Shown here: piece by piece, positions 48,853 through 58,539 of the stretch
Position numbering within the stretch: position 1 is the first letter of the stretch
How the letters are laid out: each line of letters starts with the position of its first letter
DNA from: a cyanobacterium endosymbiont of Rhopalodia gibberula
GTDB taxonomy: Bacteria > Cyanobacteriota > Cyanobacteriia > Cyanobacteriales > Microcystaceae
Reading direction: 5' to 3'
Assembly (NCBI RefSeq): GCF_003574135.1
Contig: NZ_AP018341.1
Coordinates: forward strand, 1,302,001 to 1,366,000
DNA length: 64,000 nt
Notes under the pieces: model-generated
The model's input: only the letters and a program-made list of their open reading frames with translations
Told to the model about the DNA's origin: nothing
Databases searched by the model: none
Made by a program: the position numbers and the translations under genes

Positions 48853-51800
48853 TAACTTTTTTCTACCTCAGTAAACCAAAGAAAAGCGTGTTGTTCATGA
48901 CGATTATCATTGAAAATTTTATAGTTTGGTTGTAATCCAAAACTTTGCTCTAAATTCCAGGATTTTAGATGTTCTTGCTCAATTCTACGGGCAAGATTTC
49001 GAGTTTTTAACATACGTCCTAGGGGAGAAAAACGAGAAAGTTTAGGCATCCAATCTAACTCTCGATATGCATTAAGGAGAGTTTTTATTCCTGGTAAATA
49101 TTTGAGAGCTTGGGATTCGGGAGCAATTTCTCTCAGATATAAACTTAGGTTGTAAGCATACTCTAAATCGGTGCTGGTATGATGGCAGTAGGACTTACGA
49201 TAACATAAACATAGGTGAATTAATTGCTCTATTTCCTCAATCTTTCGACTAGCAAAAGCATAACGCACCCCCGCTAAGGTTCGATGTATATACCAGGCTC
49301 GCAAATCCTCAATTTCCGCTTGAGGGCTTTGGGTTGTTCGTTCGTCAGGATAGTTCCAAAAAACTCCTAAAGTTCGATCAACAACTTTACTTTTAATAAA
49401 GGGCAAAACTCTACTCTTAAACTCCGTATCTCCTGCCCCTTGAAATGTACCATCATAGTATCCAAAACGATCATGAATTGAACGACGATATAATGCTCCT
49501 ACCCAAGATAAATAACAGGTTTCTAAATAGACTAGATCTTGCTTATATTTACTTCGATAATAGGGCATTATATCATCAATCCAACTACCCTGTTTATCAA
49601 CATTTGTGACTAAACTGTGTCCAATTACCCAGTCAAGTTTAGGATCTTTATCTAATTCTTTTGCTAAGACTTCTAAACACTCAGGAAGAATGGTTTCATC
49701 TACTCCTAAAAAAGACAAATAAGGAGCTCTAGCTAGAGAAATTCCACGATTCCAAGCTGTTTGAATAGTTTCTCGTCCGTGCGATCTTACATAAAGAATT
49801 GGTAAATTAAGTTTGGGGGCTAACTGTTGAAAAATTATATATTCATCCCCTGGAGAACCACTATCAACCAGAATAATCTCTCCGTATCCTGATTGCATTA
49901 GACTCTGATGCTGTAAAGTTTTCAGAAATAAAGGAAGTTTTTCAGCCGCATTATAAAGAGAAACAATAACACTTACTCGATAACTAGATTTCTCTCGGCG
50001 ATCATCGATAATTTCATAGTTCCAGTCAGGGTTATTGTGTTTATTGTCGTTAAAAGCTTGCTCAATTAGAGTGTGACACCGACTTTCTCGTTCGGCTAAA
50101 TTGCCATACATTGCTTGTAAAACCTGTGCTTCACGAGTTAACCCTTTCTTTTCTAAGGTTTGTAAGACAAAGGGAAGATCTCTAAAATTATCGCCGTCTA
50201 ATAAACGCATCCCTCGAACCTTATAGGTAGCAGCTACAAAGTCATTACCCCGTAATTCCTCGAGTCTAGCAATTTCTCTCCACAGACGCACCCGATCAAT
50301 ACGATAGCCATTTTCTAAGCGATCTCGCCAGTTTTGAACATCTGCTTCAAAAGTTGATCCTAACTTCCAACATTCTTTAACTTTATTACCCAAATCTTTC
50401 TGATTTAATTCAGACGCATTAAATGTATATTTATAACGTCTTATCAATTTGGAAGCCTTTAATACTTGGGCATTACTTGTTTCCTCTAATGGTTTTCTTA
50501 ATTGTTCCTTAACTTTTCCAATAGCTTGTTTCAGTTGTTTATAAGCTGGTTTAATTTTGGACTTAACCTTAGATTTTGCTACTTTAATAATTGGTATTTT
50601 AGAAAAACTAAAGCCAAGTTGATTTAATTCCCAATAATCGATAAGTTGAGAATACCACTGATCTAATTCATCTCTGATTTGTACATCAGCTACAGAAGAT
50701 TGATTATAAATATCTTCCAATACAGGATCGGTTATTTCTAAATTAGTACAAAGAATTGTGTCTACTAAGTTTTGACGATATTCCTCATAGTTTTCCAACA
50801 CTTGAATAATTGCTGGGAGACTCGAATAAATATCATTAATATCAATGGTTATAAAAGGAATTTTGGGAAATTGTTCTTTTAAAAAACGACAAACTCCAGC
50901 TCCATTACCGACCACTGTTGGACAACCAGATAATAATGATTCTAGTGCAACTAAATTAAAAGTATCATATCTTGATGGCACAAAAGTAATAGATTTACTC
51001 GCAAACAATTCTATCAATTTTCTCTTACTAACTGGAGGACTTATATAGAGATCTTTGAGTCGGTTTCTCAACATCTTTTCAAGATAATCTTGAGAAGAAA
51101 TTGTGTTGTTATAGTTATAACTATGGGGACCAATAATTTGAGCGCAAGTGTAGCTAGAACGGGGGAGCCACCATACTAAATCTATAAAAATATCAGGCCC
51201 TTTTCGTTTTTCTGTACGTCCAATAAAATTTAAGTTCGGGGCAGTTTCTGATGTTAAACATTGGGTAGGCTTGGGAATATCGAAAAAATAAAGGGGATTA
51301 TAATAATACGATGGGAGCTCAGAAATTTCTCTCCATTCATCTAGATAACTTTTACTAATACCATAGCGAATATCTACGGACTTATACTGCATCACTTCTT
51401 GAATATCTAAAGGGATATTATCTTGTCCAAAGTCAAACCAATCTAACCGTAAGGTTTTAGATATTTTTCCATGCATTGATAGGGCAATACTTTTAAAATT
51501 GACTTGATAACGATTTAGGGCTGATCGCAAAAAGATTCCCCATTGTTCATAATCGGGAACGTCAATAATATCAAATTGTTGACCGGCTGCAGAAGCAGCA
51601 ATATTGCTAGCCATAACAAAAGCCCGTTCAACCCATTTAGGAGGAGTTACTTCAAAGAAATTCTTAAAATCAGTAAGCAGAAACTTTTCTTGATACTCAA
51701 GAACATTAGCATTGAGTGGGCGATAAGTGTTTAAAGGTTCTTTTTCGAGAAGATAATAAAACTCAATCTGGGGATTTTTTTTAATGATACTTTTGTAAAA

Positions 51801-51857
51801 GGTTTGTCCACCCCCTACTTTACTAAATAAATCAAAATCTGCAATCAGAACTTTCAT
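48852..51857 (-). CDS. Bifunctional GT4 + GT2 glycosyltransferase, 1001 residues
   Basis: The N-terminal half is a GT-B fold enzyme (MKVLIADFDLFSKVGGGQTF at residue 1; NFIGRTEKRKGPDIFIDLV near 211; SRYDTFNLVALESLLSGCPT near 296, the GT4 E-x7-E region). A basic helical linker (about 430-500, rich in Lys) and a helical region follow. The C-terminal half is a GT-A enzyme of family GT2 (YRVSVIVSLYNAAEKLPLFL near 624, ILVDSGSPGDE near 664, FLGVDETILPE near 716, GAGDTEFKSRVLPF near 809). Two active sites would add two sugars in sequence on the cytoplasmic side. It is coupled to the FkbM gene by TAATG. No membrane segments are seen. Confidence 0.88.
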   Translation of the reverse strand: MKVLIADFDLFSKVGGGQTFYKSIIKKNPQIEFYYLLEKEPLNTYRPLNANVLEYQEKFLLTDFKNFFEVTPPKWVERAFVMASNIAASAAGQQFDIIDVPDYEQWGIFLRSALNRYQVNFKSIALSMHGKISKTLRLDWFDFGQDNIPLDIQEVMQYKSVDIRYGISKSYLDEWREISELPSYYYNPLYFFDIPKPTQCLTSETAPNLNFIGRTEKRKGPDIFIDLVWWLPRSSYTCAQIIGPHSYNYNNTISSQDYLEKMLRNRLKDLYISPPVSKRKLIELFASKSITFVPSRYDTFNLVALESLLSGCPTVVGNGAGVCRFLKEQFPKIPFITIDINDIYSSLPAIIQVLENYEEYRQNLVDTILCTNLEITDPVLEDIYNQSSVADVQIRDELDQWYSQLIDYWELNQLGFSFSKIPIIKVAKSKVKSKIKPAYKQLKQAIGKVKEQLRKPLEETSNAQVLKASKLIRRYKYTFNASELNQKDLGNKVKECWKLGSTFEADVQNWRDRLENGYRIDRVRLWREIARLEELRGNDFVAATYKVRGMRLLDGDNFRDLPFVLQTLEKKGLTREAQVLQAMYGNLAERESRCHTLIEQAFNDNKHNNPDWNYEIIDDRREKSSYRVSVIVSLYNAAEKLPLFLKTLQHQSLMQSGYGEIILVDSGSPGDEYIIFQQLAPKLNLPILYVRSHGRETIQTAWNRGISLARAPYLSFLGVDETILPECLEVLAKELDKDPKLDWVIGHSLVTNVDKQGSWIDDIMPYYRSKYKQDLVYLETCYLSWVGALYRRSIHDRFGYYDGTFQGAGDTEFKSRVLPFIKSKVVDRTLGVFWNYPDERTTQSPQAEIEDLRAWYIHRTLAGVRYAFASRKIEEIEQLIHLCLCYRKSYCHHTSTDLEYAYNLSLYLREIAPESQALKYLPGIKTLLNAYRELDWMPKLSRFSPLGRMLKTRNLARRIEQEHLKSWNLEQSFGLQPNYKIFNDNRHEQHAFLWFTEVEKS

Positions 51858-52308
51858 AATTAATATTTTAGTTAATAACGCTTCTCTGGTTTAAACATAT
51901 TTGTTATGTTTGTAATAAATCCCTAAGTGCTTATCAAAATTAGGCTGGAGCCTTTAGGATAAACTTTAACTTTATAAAAATAAATATTGAATTTTGCTTA
52001 GGGACTGAGTTAGTAGATTAAAAACATTACATTCGTAAGATGTTAGGAACAAGATCCAGGTAAGTCAACTCATGACTGGTCAACAATATTAATGTTTAAT
52101 CCAGTTTAGGGTTTAAATACCTAATCATTGTGATCAAATTTACATCCTCAAATAAGAACAAATTCAATAATTATTAGACTTTTCACTAGTCGACGCGTTA
52201 GTTTTAGGGTAGGTTCCCTCCAGGTGAGAAGGAAACCGGGGAAGATAACTAATCAAAGAAAAACAAAATTTGCAACCTTAGAATAGTCCTAAAAATAATT
52301 GATAATTG
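51858..52308. other. Gap of 451 bp with a GC-richer structured patch
   Basis: This separates the two large glycosyltransferase genes, both leftward, and should hold the promoter of the 1001-residue enzyme. No gene is seen. The patch at about 52185-52242 is distinctly richer in G and C than its surroundings and can fold: ggttccctcc (52212-52221) pairs with gaaggaaacc (52228-52237), using G-U pairs, around aggtga. It could be a small RNA, terminator or regulatory element; unidentified. Confidence 0.45.
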
Positions 52309-55300
52309 TTAAAGTTCAATTAATTCTTTATATAAAGAATATAAGCGACGGTAATCGTAATTTTTGGCCATTTTTTTAGCATTTATTCCAATTTCTTGCT
52401 GTTTTTGTTTATCATGAAGCAGCTCAGCTATTTGTAAAGGATAATCTGTTAAGCAGTCGCATATAATGGCTTCCTGTTGCGATTTCACAGGATAACCTCT
52501 AAAGGCAATAGTAGTTCCTAGAATAACTTTTCCGTGAGCCATCCCCTCCATAATTTTTAAGGAAGTTCCTGTTCCCGACATAATAGGTGCAATAATCAAA
52601 GACGCTTTTTGATAAAGGAGTGATAGTACTTGATCGTCAACCTTCCCTAAGGATAAAAAGTTATCTTGGTGCTCCAGTTTCCAACAACTACCAACTACGA
52701 TAAAGTTACAATTAACACTGGGATATTCTTGAACAAAAGATTGAGCTATTTGACGAATTTTTTCAACTCCCTCTATATTAGGAGTATGTAGGCTTCCTAC
52801 GAATAAACAAAACGATTGAGTAAGTAATTTTAAACATTTTTTATCTAATTTTTTTAAAATTTCACCCTGATGATCGATAAACTTATCTATATCTAGATCA
52901 ACAGGATTAGGAATTACTTTAGCATCTAGTTTATATTTTTTTAAAAAGTCTTGATCATTTTGGGAAACACAAATTAAATGATCGGCTTGTTTGAGTCCTT
53001 CGATTTCTTCGGCTAAAGCAATTTTTCCTGGGAGAGTTGAGCTATCTAATTGTTGGGAAATAACGTCATGGGCTGTTATGATCAATTTGGTATGAAATTG
53101 ACGACAAATATTAGCAACTGTTAAGGACCAAAAAGGATATTCTAATATAATTACATCAGCCCATTCTGCTATGGTTTCCATTTGGCTAGTAAAGTCACTA
53201 TCGAAACGATACTGATAATAGATCCACGGTAACCAATGATTCCATTCATCAGTTATTTTTTGCTTTGTATTGTTAGCTAAGCTTAAATTTAAAGCTTTAA
53301 AACAAGTTTGATAAGCATCCACATAAATATCTTTAACTAAAGAATAATTTGTCTGAGATCCTTGATAATAAGTATAGCGGATATTATCTTTTCGAAAATC
53401 TTTTCCTTCTCCGGTTGTAAATAGCCAAACTTGATATGATTCTAACTTGAGATAGTCTATTAATAATCCTACTCGTTTACTAGCTCCACTTTTACGTTCT
53501 AAAATATCTCCCCAAGGATATAAAATAGCAATTCTTTTGCGACTTTCTTGAAGTGATAAAGCTTGCTTTATAAGTAATGAAGATAGTACCTCATCCATTA
53601 ATCTATAATATTTGTTATTTAAACATTGATCGATTTCTTGTGTTTGATCAGAAGGTAAAAGATAACTTTGAGAATTTTTTACTTTTTCTTTTATTTTTTC
53701 TAAATCATAATCATGGTGAAATATCAATCCACTACACTTATTAAGTAATTGACATTCTAGTTGATATTCAGCTAAGTTAATATTTCGATGGTTATTTAAT
53801 GCATACTGATAAGATAAAATATCAGAAACTTCACAAATAATTGGAGCTTTACTCAAAGAATATCTTTCAATAAGACTCCAACTAATAATGGAGCTAATAA
53901 AAATAAGATCAAATTGATTAGTTTCTAGTAAGAAATGAGTCTCTAAATTATATCTTTCGACTAAATCTCGTTCTAAACTTGTATTTTTATTATGAAAATC
54001 TTGAGTATATTTACGAGGATTAACACCTTGAGGAAGTAAATTAGGAGTTTTATAGTTAAGAATGTAGCTTTGAGTCAGAAAAAAATCTTTATTCAAATTA
54101 GTTATTGCTAGACTTAGTTTATTTCGAAAACTATCGAAACTTTCTTGTTTTCTATTCTGGAAACTTGGGAAAAATAGTCCATAAGTTTTATAGCCACAAC
54201 GAGCTAAGTATTCAATTTGCTTAAGTATCAGTTTTTTCTTATTATTATTTTCAAATAAGCAATCACCTTCTATAAGCAAAAGAACTTTTAAAATTTTAGG
54301 ATCAATAATTTTTTGAGGAGGCAACTTAACTTTTTCTGCTTGAGAGATAAGACTTAATTCTTTAGTTACAAAATCTTTTTTGCTTAACAGAAAATTTATC
54401 AGATTATCTGGTGAATTTTTCTTTTTCCATCCCCAAGAAAATTGCTTAGCTGCTGCTGTAAATTGGGTTAAATTTTTAAGTATTAAAACAATATTTTTGG
54501 GAATTTCATCTAAGGTTTTATAAATGCCTGCTCGTGATAAATCAACTTGTTTTGCTAACCAACTATTATTCGGAACAACAACCGGTTTTCCTGCTGCCAG
54601 TGCTTCAGTCAATACCCCTGAGCTTCGAACACGATAACTATCAGTATTATAGGGTAAAATTATGATATCTGCTTCTCCGAGAAGTTGGTAATAATCATCA
54701 GGAGACATTGCCTCTTTAATTAAAAAAACTTTCTTGTTAGGATATCTTTCCAATTGAAGTTTTGCCGTAAGAATATCGTCTGATTCTACCTTAATATTAA
54801 AGTTAGATTGTATAATAAATCTGAGCTTTCCTGGTTTAATATAATCTTTCCATAAAGCATTAACAATTTCTGGCAAATGATGATACCCTTTTTCTGGTCT
54901 TGCATCTCCCAAGTAAACAATATTAACAGGTATGGATGAACTTTTATTTTTGATAATACTTTTAAGTTTTTCCTGGCGAAATGGAATAGGAACTTGATGA
55001 AAAATAACGTTACCTAGTCCATTATATTGTTTAACAAGGTCTTCTGTATCTGCATAAAATTGTATTTTTTCTGGCCAAAGTTGGGAATCAAAAAAATTTT
55101 GTAGCAATTTTTTGATTCCCATTCCTTTAGCATGAATAACTAATGTATCTTCAATATCTCTACGTAGCAGAAGATGAAATTGAGGTAGATTTAAAAAATC
55201 ACTTTTTATCAAAAGAAAATATAATTCTTCAACTTGTTCAATTCCGATGGTGTGAATAAAAACATGATCCTCTGAAGTAACGCTTAGATCTTTAAATAGT

Positions 55301-55881
55301 TTTGATAAACTTTCCTGAAAACTAGTAGGTTTATGAGTTAATAACCTTATTAACTTTCTATTGACTTTAGTACCAATTAGATTAACTATAAACTTGGATA
55401 ATCCTAAAATAAGTTTACCTATTCCCCAAAGTGAATTAGATAAAGGAATAAATTGTAAAAGTCTAATATCTTTATTAACAGAATCCCAAAGTCTCGAGAT
55501 ACCTCCTTGAACTTTTTCTAAAAAAAGTCTTAGTTTAGGTTGAGTTAACTTCCAATAAGTTAAGTTAAATTTTAAAGTAGATTCAATTTTTCTATAAAGT
55601 ATTTCTAACGGTTTATCGTTTAATTTTTCTAGAAATCTCTGTAAATATAATTTCCAATCTTGAAGATTTTGAATATTAACGGGGTTGTTAAACCAATCTA
55701 CCTCAAAAACAGAAAATATATTGATACTAGGATGATATAGTTCTTTAGGAAAGCTATGATTAGCAACAATGATGGGTTGATAACCCTTTCTGGCAGCTGC
55801 TTCCGCAATAGATACACTATATTCATAATGATGTCCTTGAAGATTAGATAGGGAATGGTCGATAATAAAAAACTTGTTCAT
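52309..55881 (-). CDS. Double GT-B glycosyltransferase, 1190 residues
   Basis: Two GT-B enzymes appear fused. The first has IIDHSLSNLQGHHYEYSVSI at the N-terminus, VNIVYLGDARPEKGYHHLPE near 318 and SGVLTEALAAGKPVVVPNNS near 427 (GT4-like). A middle region (520-770) has a second N-terminal-like domain with IYPLE-free, Lys/Asn-rich composition and FDLIFISSIISWSLIERYSL. The last part has RIAILYPWGDILERKSGASK near 784, CLFVGSLHTPNIEGVEKIRQ near 1027 and APIMSGTGTSLKIMEGMAHG near 1103, the GT4 nucleotide-sugar site. It is cytoplasmic and would add at least two residues to the glycan. The start is ATG at 55881. Confidence 0.86.
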   Translation of the reverse strand: MNKFFIIDHSLSNLQGHHYEYSVSIAEAAARKGYQPIIVANHSFPKELYHPSINIFSVFEVDWFNNPVNIQNLQDWKLYLQRFLEKLNDKPLEILYRKIESTLKFNLTYWKLTQPKLRLFLEKVQGGISRLWDSVNKDIRLLQFIPLSNSLWGIGKLILGLSKFIVNLIGTKVNRKLIRLLTHKPTSFQESLSKLFKDLSVTSEDHVFIHTIGIEQVEELYFLLIKSDFLNLPQFHLLLRRDIEDTLVIHAKGMGIKKLLQNFFDSQLWPEKIQFYADTEDLVKQYNGLGNVIFHQVPIPFRQEKLKSIIKNKSSSIPVNIVYLGDARPEKGYHHLPEIVNALWKDYIKPGKLRFIIQSNFNIKVESDDILTAKLQLERYPNKKVFLIKEAMSPDDYYQLLGEADIIILPYNTDSYRVRSSGVLTEALAAGKPVVVPNNSWLAKQVDLSRAGIYKTLDEIPKNIVLILKNLTQFTAAAKQFSWGWKKKNSPDNLINFLLSKKDFVTKELSLISQAEKVKLPPQKIIDPKILKVLLLIEGDCLFENNNKKKLILKQIEYLARCGYKTYGLFFPSFQNRKQESFDSFRNKLSLAITNLNKDFFLTQSYILNYKTPNLLPQGVNPRKYTQDFHNKNTSLERDLVERYNLETHFLLETNQFDLIFISSIISWSLIERYSLSKAPIICEVSDILSYQYALNNHRNINLAEYQLECQLLNKCSGLIFHHDYDLEKIKEKVKNSQSYLLPSDQTQEIDQCLNNKYYRLMDEVLSSLLIKQALSLQESRKRIAILYPWGDILERKSGASKRVGLLIDYLKLESYQVWLFTTGEGKDFRKDNIRYTYYQGSQTNYSLVKDIYVDAYQTCFKALNLSLANNTKQKITDEWNHWLPWIYYQYRFDSDFTSQMETIAEWADVIILEYPFWSLTVANICRQFHTKLIITAHDVISQQLDSSTLPGKIALAEEIEGLKQADHLICVSQNDQDFLKKYKLDAKVIPNPVDLDIDKFIDHQGEILKKLDKKCLKLLTQSFCLFVGSLHTPNIEGVEKIRQIAQSFVQEYPSVNCNFIVVGSCWKLEHQDNFLSLGKVDDQVLSLLYQKASLIIAPIMSGTGTSLKIMEGMAHGKVILGTTIAFRGYPVKSQQEAIICDCLTDYPLQIAELLHDKQKQQEIGINAKKMAKNYDYRRLYSLYKELIEL

Positions 55882-55985
55882 AAAAAACTCGATATAAAAA
55901 TCCGTAACGACAAAATTACTCTATGTTATAAATGATTATAGAGATAGTGTCTTAAATTAGGAACTAGGAATTGATATGCATTACC

Positions 55986-56910
55986 TTAAACAACAGGTTG
56001 AACAAAGTCCGCAATAGTAGTATTGACTACGGTAATCTTTAATACTCTGACAATGGTATTCTCATCTAAAGACAATATCAACTTTTTGTTTTGCTCAATC
56101 CTGGTTACAGCGCTAAAAGTAATACCATCAAATAAATCAGTACCATCTTCAAAATCAGTAATAGTGTCAAACTGATCTGTGCATACAACAGTTTGCATGA
56201 TAAAAATATTTCAATCATTGCCACCAGTTAGTTTGTCCTGTTCGTTATCACTAGCTTCTGCATTACTACAGATAAGAATATTAGCATCGTTATCACCTTC
56301 AAGGATATTTGTTCCAAAATCACCGACAAGGATGATTAGAACTACCGACGAAACAATCTATGATCTGCACTACCATTGATATCATTATTCCCATTGCCAC
56401 CAACAAGAAAGTTTTTGCCACTCTCTCCAGAAATTGCATTAATATCATCACTCCCATAGATTTAATCAACACCAGTACCATCGATTAAGGGATCTTAACC
56501 TGTTAAACCTTAGATAGTGTTATCACCCACACCACTTCTAACAGTGTCATTCTCGCTGCCACTCGCTAGAAAGCCATTGCCAGTGCTTCCTAAGAGTTAA
56601 GTCCATACCACCACTGCCGCCGAGAATATTATCTCCCTTATTGCCGTTCAAGGAGTCCTGACCTTGTACACCTTGAAGTTCGTCATTTCCATTGTTTCTC
56701 CTGAAAGTATTATCTTCTCTATCACCTTTCACAAAATCATTTTCATCCCCACCTAATGAGAAAGTTATCTTCACTACCGCCCTTGAGAGTATCATCGCCG
56801 GCCGTATCGCACCAAGTAGTAATTCTTTACCCTCTAAGCCTTTGATTCGGCTCGTTCTTTTGACTGCTAGTTATGGTGTCATTTTCGGTAATTATAAGAA
56901 ATTCAGCCAT
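55986..56910 (-). pseudogene. Decayed RTX-type calcium-binding protein
   Basis: Reading leftward from ATG 56910: MAEFLIITENDTITSSQKN, a stop, then TAGDDTLKGGSEDNFLI, a frame change, GNDELQGVQGQDSLNGNKGD, NILGGSGGMD, another change, NGFLASGSENDTVRSGVGDN, VGGNGNNDINGSADHRL, and finally a 70-codon tail FDTITDFEDGTDLFDGITFS. The GGxGxDxL-like nonapeptides bind calcium in secreted beta-roll proteins exported by type I secretion, and the tail resembles their C-terminal block. Several stops and frameshifts show it is dead. It probably once made a surface or secreted protein. Confidence 0.85.
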
Positions 56911-58055
56911 AATTTATCAAATAAAAATATTATGTATTTAAGTATGAAGTTTAGAATGTTTTAAGCATATTGGAATATTATAGTCTAAGTAAACAGCTAT
57001 AAATAAATTTTTAAAAAACATTAAAAGAGCAAGTTATTGTATATCTCCATAGTCTGAGTAATCGGAGTTAAATTTCTGTTATTTTAATTAAAATTTTTCA
57101 AAGTAATTTGTTGAATAAATACTTTTTTAAACTGTTTTAGCTAAAGACTAAATTACATTCATCTATCTATGTTAAGTTAGGAAGACATATAAATATAATT
57201 CTTATTGTCTATTGTTTTAATTTGGATTTAATTAAACCATTTGTATGAACTGAATTTTTATCAAAAACAATGACCGTATCTATTTCTTTGTCTGAAGAAA
57301 TATTTTTACAGTTATTTTTTCGTGAGGATAGATTGATAAATCATTATTTTTGCTCTTAAAATATCACTATTTTTGACTTTTTAGGGAGAGATATCATAGA
57401 TTTTCTAAAAAATTTTTAAAATAATTTAGATAATTATTAGCTATTATTTTAGTTCTTTTATTATTCTTGTCATAGAGATAATTTTTAGGGACAGATAAAC
57501 TTCAATTGTTAACGTTTAGTGCTTAGACGAAAGCAACCACTTTTGTATCCTATGTTTTTTAAGCTCACCTAATTATGCGATTTTGAGTTACCCTGATACA
57601 GAGTAATCGCTTTATCTATTTTAGATAAAAATTGTATTTGATATGTAGTATACTAGTACAAATTCTAAATATTTTGGGAAATTATTGTATTGAGGGAAGA
57701 TTGCTCTGTTAACTTGATGTCGGATTTCAAAGTTAGGAGTTTTCTCTTGATGCTTTTAGTGACAGTTATCATAATTTTGATAATAACACCCATCTCTGGA
57801 CTGAAAGATTTGACTTTTATTTTGGGAAAAGCTTCTGATTCAACTAGGATGATTAGTCGATATTCTGTTGTACAGACTGTATTTTTAAAAAACTTTCATC
57901 CAAAGAAAAGTTGGAATTAAAACTACTTATAAATGTAGTAGCGATCAATGAAGCGTCAACTGACTTCAAGGCAGTATAACTAAGTTTCTTTTTAAGAATC
58001 CCTGTATCTTTTAGCATGGGGAGTATATCAAAGCTAATTACAGGTTAATGCTATT
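56911..58055. other. 1.1-kb AT-rich gap
   Basis: No supported gene except a doubtful ORF at 57690-57920. Most of 56911-57650 is AT-rich and stop-filled in all frames. The 3' end leads into the GTG start of the DUF3146 gene. Confidence 0.5.
57690..57920 (+). CDS. Doubtful small ORF with one membrane segment
   Basis: The 76-codon frame begins at TTG 57690; an in-frame ATG at 57717 gives 67 residues. It has one strong hydrophobic stretch (SFLLMLLVTVIIILIITPIS) followed by a polar tail. It could be a small membrane protein, the N-terminal stub of a decayed gene, or chance. I do not recognise it. No partner gene is close. Confidence 0.25.
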   Translation: MREDCSVNLMSDFKVRSFLLMLLVTVIIILIITPISGLKDLTFILGKASDSTRMISRYSVVQTVFLKNFHPKKSWN

Positions 58056-58319
58056 GTGAATTCTCAACGTCGATCAAAAACCATTGCTTATGTCCGTATT
58101 ACTCAGCAGTCTTGGCAACATGGACAAATTGAAGGGGAAGTTAGGGCTTCTCAGTATGAATGGCGATTTAAATGGTGTTTTCAGCGAAGTCATTTATGGG
58201 TTCACCCGACCTTAGGACGAGCTTTAATCTATGAAGCGTTGGGGCGTTTCTTAGAAAATTGTGACTATCAGCTAGAATTGGGAGGAGACTATCAATTTAC
58301 AGTGCGGGCTGAACTTTAA
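58056..58319 (+). CDS. DUF3146 family protein
   Basis: The 87-residue protein matches the DUF3146 pattern of cyanobacteria: TIAYVRITQQSWQHGQIEGE, a Trp-rich EWRFKWCFQRSHLWVHPTLG, and RALIYEALGRFLENCDYQLE followed by GGDYQFTVRAEL. The start is GTG at 58056; an ATG at 58048 is out of frame. The function is unknown. A hairpin follows at 58375-58404. It is complete and preserved amid decay, which hints at a retained role. Confidence 0.87.
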   Translation: MNSQRRSKTIAYVRITQQSWQHGQIEGEVRASQYEWRFKWCFQRSHLWVHPTLGRALIYEALGRFLENCDYQLELGGDYQFTVRAEL

Positions 58320-58374
58320 TCCTAATCACCAGCAAAAAAATTTGTCAGAAAAACTTTCAATTGATCTGAATTAA

Positions 58375-58404
58375 AGTCTAAAAAATACTATTATCTTTTA
58401 GACT
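58375..58404 (+). terminator. Hairpin after the DUF3146 gene
   Basis: Arms 58375-58383 (agtctaaaa) and 58396-58404 (ttttagact) are exact reverse complements, 12-nt loop. It lies 55 nt after the stop. The stem is short and AT-rich and no U tract follows the second arm, so this is tentative. Confidence 0.5.
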
Positions 58405-58443
58405 AAAGGTGTTTATCTCTAAATAAAGAATAAAGAGTTTGCA

Positions 58444-58539
58444 ATGGCTTTGGCAGGAGCTTACGGTATGGTAGCGATTTTAATTACGGAAGCAATACTT
58501 GTGAATACTCAAGCGAAGCAAGCAAAGATAACCGCCTAA
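58444..58539 (+). CDS. Possible 31-residue single-helix membrane peptide
   Basis: The frame MALAGAYGMVAILITEAILV followed by NTQAKQAKITA runs from ATG 58444 to TAA 58537-58539. It has one hydrophobic helix (about residues 2-20) and a polar tail, as in the very small subunits of photosynthetic or NDH complexes, but it matches none that I know. An aagag lies about 10 nt upstream of the ATG. It may be a genuine small gene or chance. Confidence 0.3.
   Translation: MALAGAYGMVAILITEAILVNTQAKQAKITA

Noticed and set aside
52185-52198. ACTAGTCGACGCGT, overlapping SpeI, SalI and MluI sites like a cloning linker
   Set aside because: The flanks are natural AT-rich sequence continuous with the locus on both sides and no vector sequence follows; I treat it as part of a GC-richer native patch.
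52201-52252. Cobalamin riboswitch-like ggtgagaa string
   Set aside because: The B12 box and the conserved GCCACTG are missing, and no + strand gene lies downstream.
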